A stretch of 41,448 bases of DNA from Candidatus Uhrbacteria bacterium GW2011_GWF2_39_13 (GTDB lineage Bacteria; Patescibacteriota; Patescibacteriia; UBA9934; GWF2-40-263). The stretch's first letter is position 1, and each line of letters opens with the position of its first letter. The DNA is taken from NCBI GenBank assembly GCA_000993535.1, contig LBWG01000007.1, positions 1 to 41,448 on the forward strand, in the 5' to 3' direction. The position numbers were made by a program, and so were the translations under genes. Shown one piece after another: positions 33,255-41,197 of this stretch. The notes under the pieces are model-generated. The model was not told the DNA's origin, searched no databases, and saw nothing but the letters and a program-made list of their open reading frames with translations.

Positions 33255-33959
33255 ATCTATTGGTCAGCTTCTTTTTCTGAGAGAGAAGCTTTTTCACAAC
33301 TCCAAGTCTATCAGGCTTGGAAAGAAACTGGCTATCAGCCGGAAGGAGTACAAGAGTCTCAGAATTGGTTTGAGGCGATCGTCAATAAGCTCGGTGGCGA
33401 GGAATCTGCCGAACGCTTCCTTAGGGGCGAATTGGTCGTCCTCGAGGATACCGTCAAACGCTGGCGTGAAGTCGATGGTATCATCTACCTTACCGTCACC
33501 CTCGACAAGCCAACAAGCGGTGAGGGGTGGATTTATCGGACGGAAGAAAAAGGAAATAGGGTAAGAACCTACGCCAAGAGCGTGCTTCGTTCGAAAAAAT
33601 TTACTTCCTCCACTGCTGGTACGTACGAGATCGTCATCCTCAAGGGTTCGCTCTTCGAGGATAATGATCGCATGACCAGCAATATCCGTGCCAAGGCGGA
33701 TGGTATGGGGCTCGTGAAGCCCAACGCCGACATCGCCTGCCTTATCCGTGAACAGTTCTCGGACAAGGAGATCGAAGCCATGGGTCTTTGGTGGATCGTT
33801 GCCATGCACGAGCCTATCAAAGATTCTGACGGCGATCCGAGCCTCCTTTCGGCTCATCGTGTTGTTGATGGTCGTTGGCTCCATGCGTGCCGCGGCTATC
33901 CTGGCCGCAGGTGGGATCGTGAGGACGGCTTCGCGTTCCTTGTCCCGCAAGTGTCTTAG
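33255..33959 (+). pseudogene. 5'-truncated hypothetical gene with the shared C-terminal module
   Basis: The frame is open from 33255 (after an in-frame TAG at 33252) to TAG 33957-33959, about 234 residues. Up to about 33430 there is no ATG, GTG or TTG, although the sequence already looks coding (QVYQAWKETGYQPEGVQ, then WFEAIVNKLGGEESAERF). The first in-frame start is TTG 33432. The original start seems lost. The C-terminal part (IRAKADGMGLVKPNADIACL to WDREDGFAFLV) aligns with the end of the 679-residue protein at 21704-23743. I recall similar tails in hypothetical proteins of Patescibacteria but cannot check. GC and C-ending codons look higher than in the neighbours, which suggests a different origin. 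Confidence 0.6.
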
Positions 33960-34025
33960 CACTCAGTTCTTTGAACCTTGTGCATGGGCACTTTGTTCCT
34001 TAGTCCTTTGCACTAACTGCGCTGT

Positions 34026-34070
34026 ACCCTTGTTGATTGTCAACATTGGGTGCGGCGTCTTTTTGTTTTC
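34026..34070 (+). terminator. Terminator-like hairpin after the truncated gene
   Basis: TGTTGA (34031-34036) pairs with TCAACA (34040-34045), and outside them ACCC with GGGT (34026-34029 with 34048-34051). A short GC stretch and then TCTTTTTGTTTT follow. Confidence 0.5.
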
Positions 34071-34097
34071 CTGCCTACCGGCAGACAGGTGTGATAA

Positions 34098-34123
34098 ACC
34101 ACGTCGCTCGCGAGCGACGTGGT
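34098..34123. repeat. Perfect 26-nt palindrome
   Basis: ACCACGTCGCTCG is followed immediately by its exact reverse complement, with no loop. The two-fold symmetry suits a dimeric DNA-binding protein or a cruciform better than a terminator. The core CGCTCG resembles the linkers of the array near 41100. Confidence 0.65.
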
Positions 34124-34209
34124 AAACTTATTTTGGAAGTAGGTGAATATGTTAAAGACGAAAATTTGATACAATAAACCCGTTGTAAAATAGTCTTACG
34201 TCTGCAAAA

Positions 34210-34218
34210 TGCTATATT
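34210..34218 (+). promoter_or_regulatory. Extended -10 promoter of cysS
   Basis: TG-C-TATATT (34210-34218). Initiation near 34225 would leave a leader of about 28 nt without a Shine-Dalgarno before ATG 34253. Confidence 0.5.
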
Positions 34219-34252
34219 CGGCTGCAAGCTATTTTCGAAAACATCAAAAGAT

Positions 34253-35623
34253 ATGATCCATCTTTATAATACCCTCACTCGTCAAAAGGAAGAGTTTATT
34301 TCTATTCATGAAGGCAAAGTCGGGATCTACAGCTGTGGTCCTACAGTGTATTGGTTTGCTCACATTGGAAACATGAGAAGTTTTTTGTTTGCAGATATTT
34401 TGCGTCGAACACTTGAACTTAACGGATATGAGGTAAAGATGGTGATGAATATTACTGATGTGGGTCACCTCACAGGAGATCTGGACGATGGTGAAGATAA
34501 AATGTTGGTGGCGATGCGTCGTGAAGGAAAAACAGCTGAAGAGATCGCATTGTTTTATACTCAAGCGTTCATGAAGGATTTAGCACAGCTCAATATCAAA
34601 CCAGCCAACATTTATCCAAAGGCAACCGATCATATCCCTGAACAAATTCAGATGGTACGACAGTTAGAGAAAAATGGATTTACCTATAAGACTTCTGATG
34701 GAATTTATTTTGACACTTCAAAACTTTCTCAGTACGGACGTCTTTCGGGTCAGAAGAGTGAAGAGAAAAAAGCTGGTGCACGCGTAGAGATGGGGGAAAA
34801 ACGAAATACGACGGATTTTGCTCTTTGGAAATTTTCTCCTCAAAACAGTTCGCGAGACATGGAATGGGATTCTCCCTGGGGAGTAGGATTTCCGGGTTGG
34901 CATTTGGAATGTTCCGCCATGTCCATGAAATATCTTGATGTCCCTTTTGATATTCACACCGGAGGCGTGGATCATATTGCGGTCCATCACGAAAATGAAA
35001 TCGCTCAAACACAAGCAGATGAAGGAGTCTTGGAGGCAAATGTTTGGATGCATAGTGAATTTCTTACGGTCAATGACGGAAAGATGTCCAAGTCGTTGGG
35101 AAATCTTTATACCGTGGAAGATTTGCAAGATAAAGGATTTGATCCTTTGGTTTATCGGTATTTTGTTTTGGGTGCTCATTATCGATCAAAATTAAATTTT
35201 ACCTTTGAAGGACTTGAGGCTGCGAAAAATGCTCTTTATAAACTTCGTGAAACAGTACGAGAGTGGAATCAACCAGAGGATGGATCTTCAGAATTAGAAG
35301 AAGCATTTATAAAAGCTTTAAATGATGATCTGAATACCCCCCAGGCTCTTGCTATTGTTTGGGAGCTTGTAAATGCTCCATTGCCTTCTTCCATAAAAGC
35401 TCATTCGCTTTTGTGGATGGATAAAGTGTTAGGGTTACGTTTAGAAGAGTTTATTGCTCAACCTGTTCAGATTCCTTTAGAAATACAAGAGTTAGTGAAC
35501 GAACGGGAAGAGGCGCGTATTCAGAAAGATTGGGCGAAATCGGATGTTCTTCGTAAGGAAATAGAACAACGAGGATATTTCATTGAAGATACTCAACAAG
35601 GAACGAAGGTAAAAAAAAATTAA
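34253..35623 (+). CDS. cysS: Cysteinyl-tRNA synthetase
   Basis: The 456-residue class I synthetase charges tRNA-Cys. It has the HIGH-type motif HIGN (37-40) and the KMSKS loop (277-281). Zinc ligands match E. coli CysS: Cys28, Cys220, His245 and Glu249. The order CGPTVY, GWHLECSAM and HHENEIAQ is as in the family. Length is normal. It is monocistronic, with its own extended -10 promoter and a strong terminator behind it (35660-35693). Confidence 0.97.
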   Translation: MIHLYNTLTRQKEEFISIHEGKVGIYSCGPTVYWFAHIGNMRSFLFADILRRTLELNGYEVKMVMNITDVGHLTGDLDDGEDKMLVAMRREGKTAEEIALFYTQAFMKDLAQLNIKPANIYPKATDHIPEQIQMVRQLEKNGFTYKTSDGIYFDTSKLSQYGRLSGQKSEEKKAGARVEMGEKRNTTDFALWKFSPQNSSRDMEWDSPWGVGFPGWHLECSAMSMKYLDVPFDIHTGGVDHIAVHHENEIAQTQADEGVLEANVWMHSEFLTVNDGKMSKSLGNLYTVEDLQDKGFDPLVYRYFVLGAHYRSKLNFTFEGLEAAKNALYKLRETVREWNQPEDGSSELEEAFIKALNDDLNTPQALAIVWELVNAPLPSSIKAHSLLWMDKVLGLRLEEFIAQPVQIPLEIQELVNEREEARIQKDWAKSDVLRKEIEQRGYFIEDTQQGTKVKKN

Positions 35624-35659
35624 CATTTTCTGGTTTTTATTAACACTTCTGTCGACACA

Positions 35660-35693
35660 CCGCATAAGTATGACTTATGCGGTTTTTCTTTTT
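35660..35693 (+). terminator. Intrinsic terminator after cysS
   Basis: CCGCATAAGT (35660-35669) pairs with ACTTATGCGG (35673-35682) around ATG, and TTTTTCTTTTT follows. A textbook rho-independent terminator. Confidence 0.92.
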
Positions 35694-35694
35694 G

Positions 35695-35703
35695 TGGTAA
35701 AAT
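35695..35703 (+). promoter_or_regulatory. Extended -10 promoter of the TraG-like pair
   Basis: TG-G-TAAAAT (35695-35703) starts at the tail of the cysS terminator and ends 10 nt before ATG 35714, so the mRNA is almost leaderless. Confidence 0.65.
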
Positions 35704-35713
35704 AATTCATGAT

Positions 35714-36268
35714 ATGCCTAAAGATGCACGATTTATTGATTCAGAGTCATCCAAAAAAAAGAGAGGTCGTGTTGAAACTCGGGATGTGTCTGTTCCTTCC
35801 ACACCTGAGACGATTCCGGAGATTCCCTCTACATCTGAGACCAAACAGGAACAGCCAGAGCGTTTCTTAGAAGCAGAGAAGGAAACTCAACAGGACGAAG
35901 CCTCATTACCAGGTCGTTTTTCAACCACTCAGAAGACTCTTGCGAAGAAAAAAGTGCAAGAAGATCGCCTTGAGGAAGAAATTGAGGATATTTTAGAAGA
36001 AGATTTAAAAGATTTGTATCTTTCTCTTCCTCCTAAAAAACAAGCAGAATTTCGTTTAAAAGGAGAAGAAATACGTTCGCGAATTCGTCAACTCACTAGT
36101 TCTGTTAAAATTAACGCAAAAAAGATTTTTCAACTCATTCGTTCGTGGTTAAAGGTGATTCCTGGGGTGAATCGATTTTTTCTTGAACAGACAGCTAAAA
36201 TAAAAACAGATAAAATTTTGATGGTGGCGGAAGAAGAACAAAAACGAACACAAAAAGAACTCATGTGA
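35714..36268 (+). CDS. Charged hypothetical protein, partner of the VirD4/TraG-like ATPase
   Basis: The 184-residue protein has no membrane helix. Residues 1-85 are low complexity and rich in Pro, Ser, Thr, Glu and Lys, so probably disordered. Residues 85-125 form an acidic, helical segment (LEEEIEDILEEDLKDLYLSL), and the rest is a basic helical region (about 130-184). I do not recognise a family. Its TGA stop shares a base with the next ATG, so the two genes are translationally coupled and it may be an adaptor or regulator of the ATPase. Confidence 0.65.
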   Translation: MPKDARFIDSESSKKKRGRVETRDVSVPSTPETIPEIPSTSETKQEQPERFLEAEKETQQDEASLPGRFSTTQKTLAKKKVQEDRLEEEIEDILEEDLKDLYLSLPPKKQAEFRLKGEEIRSRIRQLTSSVKINAKKIFQLIRSWLKVIPGVNRFFLEQTAKIKTDKILMVAEEEQKRTQKELM

Positions 36269-38802
36269 TGTCTTTATTACAATTTGGTTTAGAAACAGAC
36301 CCTCAGTTGATTAAAACCGTAACAGCGTCGGCAGATTTTTCCATACCCCCATTTATGTTGTGGGGATTGGGGTTATTGGTTTTGTTTGTTTGTTTGTTAT
36401 ACGTATTGCGATTTTTTTTCAGACGTCTTTCACTTGCTCGTCAAGCCACGTTTCATCGCGTGACCTTACTCATTACTTTGCCAAAATTTAGGCGCGAAGA
36501 AGAAAGCGAGCGTGGTCCTTCTAAAGATCAAGTGAAAGAAGCGATTGCAGCTTCGGAATCTTTTTTTTCTGCTCTTGGAGGATTAAGCGTTCATCATGGT
36601 TTTAAATCTTGGCTTTTTGGACGCCATGACGAATTTTCTTTTGAGATTGTTGTTGAAAAAAAATTGATTAAATTTTTCGTGACTGTTCCTGTTGAATTAC
36701 GAGATTTTTTGGAACAACAATTATCGGCTGCTTATCCAGATGCGTTTACAGAAGAAGTCCAAGATTACAATATTTTTAAACCGGACGGCGTTATTTTAGG
36801 AAGCTATCTTGTCTTGCGCCGTATCAGTTCTTTTCCTATTAAGTCTTATATTCAATTAGAGAAAGATCCTCTAAATGCTATTACAAACGTTTTGTCGAAA
36901 ATACCAGAAGGAGACGGAGCTGCCTTTCAATTTCTCGTACGATCTTCTCAGGGGAAATGGCGTAATAAAGGGATAAAGATCGCCTCCAACATGCAACAAG
37001 GGATGAAACTTGAAGAGGCTCTTCGAGGAAAAAAGAAAGGGAAGAGCAGCAGCTGGATGGAGTTATCTGGTTTGAGCAGTCCTAATAAATCTCAAGAACC
37101 ACAGAAAGATTACCGTCTTTCTCCTTTAGAAGAACAAGTCGTGAAAGGTTTGGAAGAAAAAGCCAGTAAAGCGGGAATGGACGTGTGTATTCGACTTGTG
37201 ACTTCTTCCAAGTCTCCTGCAGCCGCTCAAACACTCTTACAAAACATGCTTAATGCCTTTGCTCAGTATAACATTTATGAGTATGGGAATTCTTTTGTAA
37301 AGTCCCTTCCTCATCGTAAAACACGCTTGATTAAAGATTTTATTTATCGGGCGTTTGATGAACAGCGAACGATTATCCTCAACGCAGAAGAGATGGCGAG
37401 TTTGTGGCATCTTCCTCTTCCTTGGACAGAGACTCCTAATATTAAATGGTTAGGATCTCGAAAGGGTCCAGCACCTTCCGGAATTCCTGGACCAGACGAA
37501 GGAGATATTGAATTGGGTTATAACATGTTTCGTGGCATTAAAACCCCTATTTGGATGAATACCATTGATCGTACGCGTCACATGTATATCGTAGGAAAGT
37601 CTGGTTCTGGTAAATCTGAACTTATTGCTAGGCTCGCCATTCAAGATATTAAAGCAGGGCATGGAGTGGCAGTGGTGGAACCACATGGAGATTTGGTGGA
37701 AAGGATTTTAAGAAATATTCCGAAAGAACGCGTGGACGATGTTATTTTGTTTGATCCTTCTGATTTGGAACGACCCATGGGTCTGAACATGCTTGAAGCA
37801 CCCACGGAAACCATGAAAGATTTTGCGGTTCAAGAAATGATTTCGGTTTTTTATAAATTATTTCCGCCAGAAATGATTGGTCCAATGTTTGAGCATCAGA
37901 TGCGCAACTTCATGCTCACCTTGATGTCTGATTTTGAAAATCCGGGAACCATTGCTGAGATTCCCCGCATGGTGACAGATAAAAAGTTTCAAGATAAATG
38001 GCGTGCGAAATTAAAAGACCCTGTGGTGCGAAGTTTTTGGGAGGATGAAATTGATAACACCAGCGATTACCATAAATCAGAAATGATGGGATATCTTGTT
38101 TCCAAAGTAGGGCGATTCGTGGAAAACGAGATGATGCGTAATATTATCGGCCAATCAAAATCTAGTTTTAGTTTTCGTGAAGTGATGGATCAGAAGAAAA
38201 TTTTGTTGGTGAATCTTTCCAAAGGAAAAACAGGAGATGTAAATGCCGAGCTGTTGGGTTTGGTCATTGTCTCTAAGTTGCAGATGGCAGCGCTCACACG
38301 CGCGGATATCCCAGAGGATCAGCGCCATGATTTTTATTTGTATATCGACGAGTTCCAAAATTTTATTACTGATTCTATTGCGACTATTTTGTCTGAGGCC
38401 CGTAAGTATCGTTTGAACTTGATTATTGCTCACCAATATATCGGACAGCTTGTGAAGAATAACGATACAAAAATTCGGGAAGCTGTTTTTGGAAACGTGG
38501 GAACAAACTTTGTGGCCCGTATTGGTCCTGAAGACGTAGAAATATTAGGTAAAATTTATTCTCCTGAGTTTTCTGGATATGACTTGATCAATTCAGATAA
38601 ATTTACCTGGTACGTAAAGATGATCGTTGATAACGCTCAACAAAAACCATTTACGTTGAATTTTACTCCTCCTCCTAAAGGAGATGCGGAATTAGCTTCA
38701 GCTATCAAACAATTATCTCGTTTGAAATACGGGAGAGATCGTGCGTTGGTAGAAGCCGAAATTATGGAACGAACGCAGTTAGATGGTTCAGGACGTCTCT
38801 AA
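36268..38802 (+). CDS. VirD4/TraG-like membrane-anchored ATPase (type IV secretion coupling protein family)
   Basis: The 844-residue protein has one N-terminal membrane segment (about 30-52). Next comes a long region with an alpha-beta fold of unknown role (about 80-400), then a RecA-like ATPase domain: Walker A GKSGSGKS (443-450) and Walker B LYIDEFQNF with Asp694-Glu695. The string ARKYRLNLIIAHQYIGQL is typical of the TraG/TraD/VirD4 group, which pumps DNA or protein across membranes. The gene shares 1 nt with its upstream partner. No other secretion or conjugation gene is visible here, so the substrate is open; DNA uptake, DNA transfer and protein export are all possible. Confidence 0.82.
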   Translation: MSLLQFGLETDPQLIKTVTASADFSIPPFMLWGLGLLVLFVCLLYVLRFFFRRLSLARQATFHRVTLLITLPKFRREEESERGPSKDQVKEAIAASESFFSALGGLSVHHGFKSWLFGRHDEFSFEIVVEKKLIKFFVTVPVELRDFLEQQLSAAYPDAFTEEVQDYNIFKPDGVILGSYLVLRRISSFPIKSYIQLEKDPLNAITNVLSKIPEGDGAAFQFLVRSSQGKWRNKGIKIASNMQQGMKLEEALRGKKKGKSSSWMELSGLSSPNKSQEPQKDYRLSPLEEQVVKGLEEKASKAGMDVCIRLVTSSKSPAAAQTLLQNMLNAFAQYNIYEYGNSFVKSLPHRKTRLIKDFIYRAFDEQRTIILNAEEMASLWHLPLPWTETPNIKWLGSRKGPAPSGIPGPDEGDIELGYNMFRGIKTPIWMNTIDRTRHMYIVGKSGSGKSELIARLAIQDIKAGHGVAVVEPHGDLVERILRNIPKERVDDVILFDPSDLERPMGLNMLEAPTETMKDFAVQEMISVFYKLFPPEMIGPMFEHQMRNFMLTLMSDFENPGTIAEIPRMVTDKKFQDKWRAKLKDPVVRSFWEDEIDNTSDYHKSEMMGYLVSKVGRFVENEMMRNIIGQSKSSFSFREVMDQKKILLVNLSKGKTGDVNAELLGLVIVSKLQMAALTRADIPEDQRHDFYLYIDEFQNFITDSIATILSEARKYRLNLIIAHQYIGQLVKNNDTKIREAVFGNVGTNFVARIGPEDVEILGKIYSPEFSGYDLINSDKFTWYVKMIVDNAQQKPFTLNFTPPPKGDAELASAIKQLSRLKYGRDRALVEAEIMERTQLDGSGRL

Positions 38803-38826
38803 GAGAAGAGATTTGTAAAAGTTTTG

Positions 38827-38832
38827 TAAAAT
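38827..38832 (+). promoter_or_regulatory. -10 box of the pre-dnaX gene
   Basis: TAAAAT (38827-38832) ends 7 nt before ATG 38840, so transcription would start at or beside the ATG. Confidence 0.5.
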
Positions 38833-38839
38833 ATTTTTT

Positions 38840-39457
38840 ATGCAGGAATACGACATGGATGAAACTCTTTTTGATTGCGAGCCCGATGTGGAAGTTCATG
38901 CCAATAAGCGTGAGTATGCTGATACACGTAATCGATTAGCTCTCCAAATGTTGAAACAGACACGGGACAGTCTCAATCACGTGATTCAACTGCTAGAGGA
39001 AGGAGATACCGTCAAAGCTACGCGGCAGTTGGTGGATTTTGTTTCTCGTAAAAAGACCACAGAAGCAGATTTGGAATCGAGCATCGGTTCTCGGATTATT
39101 GAAGGTGTATTTGATGGACAAGGAATGGTTGGAGGAGACGGAATTCGATATCTTGTTCCAGAAAATTACGCTTCTAAATCTAAGCTTGTGGAGGGGGATA
39201 TGCTTAAACTAATTATTCAATCAGATGGAACGCATATTTTTAAACAAATAGGGCCAGTTGAGCGCCGTCGGATTGTTGGAACGCTCTCACAAGATTCATC
39301 CACACAAACCCCTGTTGTTGTCTGTGACTCAGACGTGTATAAAGTACTAGCAGCAAGTATTTCTTATTTTAAAATTATTCCTGGAGACGAGGTCGTGATT
39401 CTTCTTCCTGCAGGTGGAACTTCTGTTTGGGCGGCTATTGAGCGTTTGAACTTTTAA
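38840..39457 (+). CDS. Conserved hypothetical protein encoded before dnaX
   Basis: The 205-residue protein has an N-terminal helical part (about 20-75, ALQMLKQTRDSLNHVIQLLE) and a C-terminal beta-rich part (about 85-205). The latter has strings such as EGVFDGQGMVGGDGIRYLVP, YASKSKLVEGDMLKL and IPGDEVVILLP, which look like two small beta-barrels. I recall closely similar proteins in other Patescibacteria, without an assigned function; this is memory, not a search. The gene has its own -10 box 7 nt before the ATG and lies 29 nt before dnaX. A role in nucleic acid binding is only a guess. Confidence 0.7.
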   Translation: MQEYDMDETLFDCEPDVEVHANKREYADTRNRLALQMLKQTRDSLNHVIQLLEEGDTVKATRQLVDFVSRKKTTEADLESSIGSRIIEGVFDGQGMVGGDGIRYLVPENYASKSKLVEGDMLKLIIQSDGTHIFKQIGPVERRRIVGTLSQDSSTQTPVVVCDSDVYKVLAASISYFKIIPGDEVVILLPAGGTSVWAAIERLNF

Positions 39458-39486
39458 TTCCTTGATCTAAAATTTTCTTTATTATT

Positions 39487-40923
39487 ATGGCAAAAGTGCT
39501 TTATCGTGTTTATCGACCATCAACATTTCAGGAGGTAAGCGGACAAGAGCACGTCGTTTTGACCATTCAAAATCAATATGCTTCTGGATCTTTGGCTCAT
39601 GCTTATTTATTTACTGGACCTCGTGGAGTTGGAAAGACAACCATGGCACGTCTTATAGCCAAGTTGGTTAATTGTCAGACTCCTCAAGGAAATGAACCTT
39701 GTAATGTTTGTTCTTCTTGTCTTGCGATTACTGCAGGACAAACGCTAGACATTTATGAGATCGATGCAGCTTCTCATACGGATGTTGATAATGTTCGTGA
39801 GAATATTATTCAATCGGTTCGTTTCATTCCAAATCAGTTAAAGAAAAAAGTATATATTATTGACGAAGCACACATGCTTTCGTCCTCTGCGTTTAATGCA
39901 TTATTGAAAACGCTTGAGGAACCTCCTGAGCATGTGTTGTTTTTGTTAGCTACAACGGAAATTCACAAAGTTCCAGAAACGATCATCAGTCGGTGTCAGC
40001 GTTTTGATTTTAAGCGCATTAGCTCACAAGAACTTGTGAAGAGAATGCAGGGGATTGTGAAGGAGGAAGGAATAGATGTCGATATAGAAGTTCTTGAAGA
40101 AATTGCGCGTCATAGTGGGGGATGCGCGCGTGACGCAGAAAGTCTGCTTGGACAAGTGTTGGCTTTAGGCGACAAACAGATCACTCTAGACCAAGCTCGG
40201 TTGGTTTTGCCTGCCACTCAACGTGTGTTGATTGAGTCCTTTACTCATGCATTACAAAATAAACAAGCGGCTCAGACGATTCTGTTATTAAATACGTATC
40301 TCGAACAAGGTGTTGATCTGGATTATTTCATTTCCGATGTGATTGGATGGTTTCGGGATCGTTTATTAGACGCTGTCTCTACAACACCTACATCTGAGCA
40401 AATACCTTTTTTTCAGTATGCTCTTGAACAATTGTTACGAGCTCAAAAAGAAAGTGGACGTGAACAGATTCCCCAACTTCCTATTGAATTAGCGATTCTC
40501 AGGATTTGTGGAAAAGAATCTTCAAAAGAACCTTTTGAATCACAAAAAAAAGAAGAAGAACCTGTTCTTCCGGAAGTCACCAAAACCGTTTTTGATACGG
40601 TTCCTGTGTTGAGTCTGGAACAGGTAAAAGAAAAGTGGCCTGAGGTGTATGCTCAAATTAAAGCATGTAATGCTTCTTTACCACTCATAATGCAGTCTTG
40701 TGAGGTCTCTCGTCTTGACGGAGATCATATGGATCTTGGGTTTGAGTATGATCTTTACGTTCAAACCGTGAACCAAGAAAAAAATCGTCTCGTGATCGAA
40801 GGGGTATTGGAAAAAGTTTTAGGTAGACGTTTTCGTGTTCGGGCCATTCAGTCCAAGAATAAACCTGAACAGGATGAGACGATACAGAGTCTTGTACAGG
40901 AATTTGGAGGAAGTCTTATTTAG
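39487..40923 (+). CDS. dnaX: DNA polymerase III subunit gamma/tau
   Basis: The 478-residue clamp-loader ATPase loads the sliding clamp at the replication fork. It has Walker A GPRGVGKT (44-51), the zinc module with Cys63, Cys72, Cys75 and Cys78, Walker B VYIIDEAHML, the SRC-type sensor (ISRCQRF) and the sliding helical domain. The C terminus (about 365-478) is a separate, less conserved region that may bind the polymerase, as in tau. A possible -10 (TAAAAT, 39468-39473) precedes the ATG. An HU gene and dnaB also lie in this window, but not adjacent. Confidence 0.95.
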   Translation: MAKVLYRVYRPSTFQEVSGQEHVVLTIQNQYASGSLAHAYLFTGPRGVGKTTMARLIAKLVNCQTPQGNEPCNVCSSCLAITAGQTLDIYEIDAASHTDVDNVRENIIQSVRFIPNQLKKKVYIIDEAHMLSSSAFNALLKTLEEPPEHVLFLLATTEIHKVPETIISRCQRFDFKRISSQELVKRMQGIVKEEGIDVDIEVLEEIARHSGGCARDAESLLGQVLALGDKQITLDQARLVLPATQRVLIESFTHALQNKQAAQTILLLNTYLEQGVDLDYFISDVIGWFRDRLLDAVSTTPTSEQIPFFQYALEQLLRAQKESGREQIPQLPIELAILRICGKESSKEPFESQKKEEEPVLPEVTKTVFDTVPVLSLEQVKEKWPEVYAQIKACNASLPLIMQSCEVSRLDGDHMDLGFEYDLYVQTVNQEKNRLVIEGVLEKVLGRRFRVRAIQSKNKPEQDETIQSLVQEFGGSLI

Positions 40924-41035
40924 AAAAATTCGTCATGGTTTATAGACGGGTCTATCTGCTTGAAAGAAAAAGGGAGATTAGGTACTATTTTGTCGTTAAA
41001 AGAGATATTCAAGTTCGTATAGTAGTGAGCTTACA
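40924..41035 (+). other. Gap after dnaX, no gene
   Basis: The 112 nt after dnaX hold no open frame that looks coding. No clear terminator is seen after dnaX. The stretch leads straight into the hairpin array. A TAGTGAGC near 41023-41030 is roughly the reverse complement of the array's GCTCACT linker. Confidence 0.4.
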
Positions 41036-41197
41036 TCCCGGATCTGGCTAGGCGCCAGATTCCGGTCGCTCACTCGGGAAAGATCAAACTCTGAGTTTGC
41101 TCTTTCCGCTCGTTCGCTCCCGGATCTTGTGGGACAAGATTCCGCTCGTTCGCTCGGAAGAAATCAAACTAGGAGCTTGATTTCTTCTCTCGCTCAC
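41036..41197 (+). repeat. Tandem ~81-bp array of alternating hairpins before tRNA-Gln
   Basis: TCCCGGATC occurs at 41036, 41118 and 41198 (82 and 80 bp apart); the third copy is the 5' end of the tRNA. Between copies, two hairpin types alternate. Type A: CCGGATCTGGC with GCCAGAT-T-CCGG (41038-41065), and CGGATCTTGT with ACAAGAT-T-CCG (41121-41144), both with the same bulged T. Type B: GGAAAGA-CAAACTC with GAGTTTG-TCTTTCC (41077-41107), and GAAGAAATCAA with TTGATTTCTTC (41157-41187). Linkers are CGCTCACTC or GCTCGTTCGCTC. The stems differ in sequence but keep pairing, which suggests the fold matters. Confidence 0.8.

Larger units (their letters stand above)
33960..34209. other. Intergenic region with several hairpins
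   Basis: No gene is visible. It holds a terminator-like hairpin (34026-34070), a small hairpin CTGCC-TACC-GGCAG (34071-34084), a perfect palindrome (34098-34123), and an AT-rich run leading to the cysS promoter. Confidence 0.5.

Noticed and set aside
33294-33962. Minus-strand frame of 222 residues
   Set aside because: It lies opposite the truncated gene, whose plus-strand frame shows a module shared with another protein. The minus frame has no recognisable domain and follows from the GC-rich codons of the sense gene.
41036-41197. CRISPR array
   Set aside because: The repeats are imperfect hairpins without conserved direct repeats and unique spacers of even length. No cas gene is in the window.
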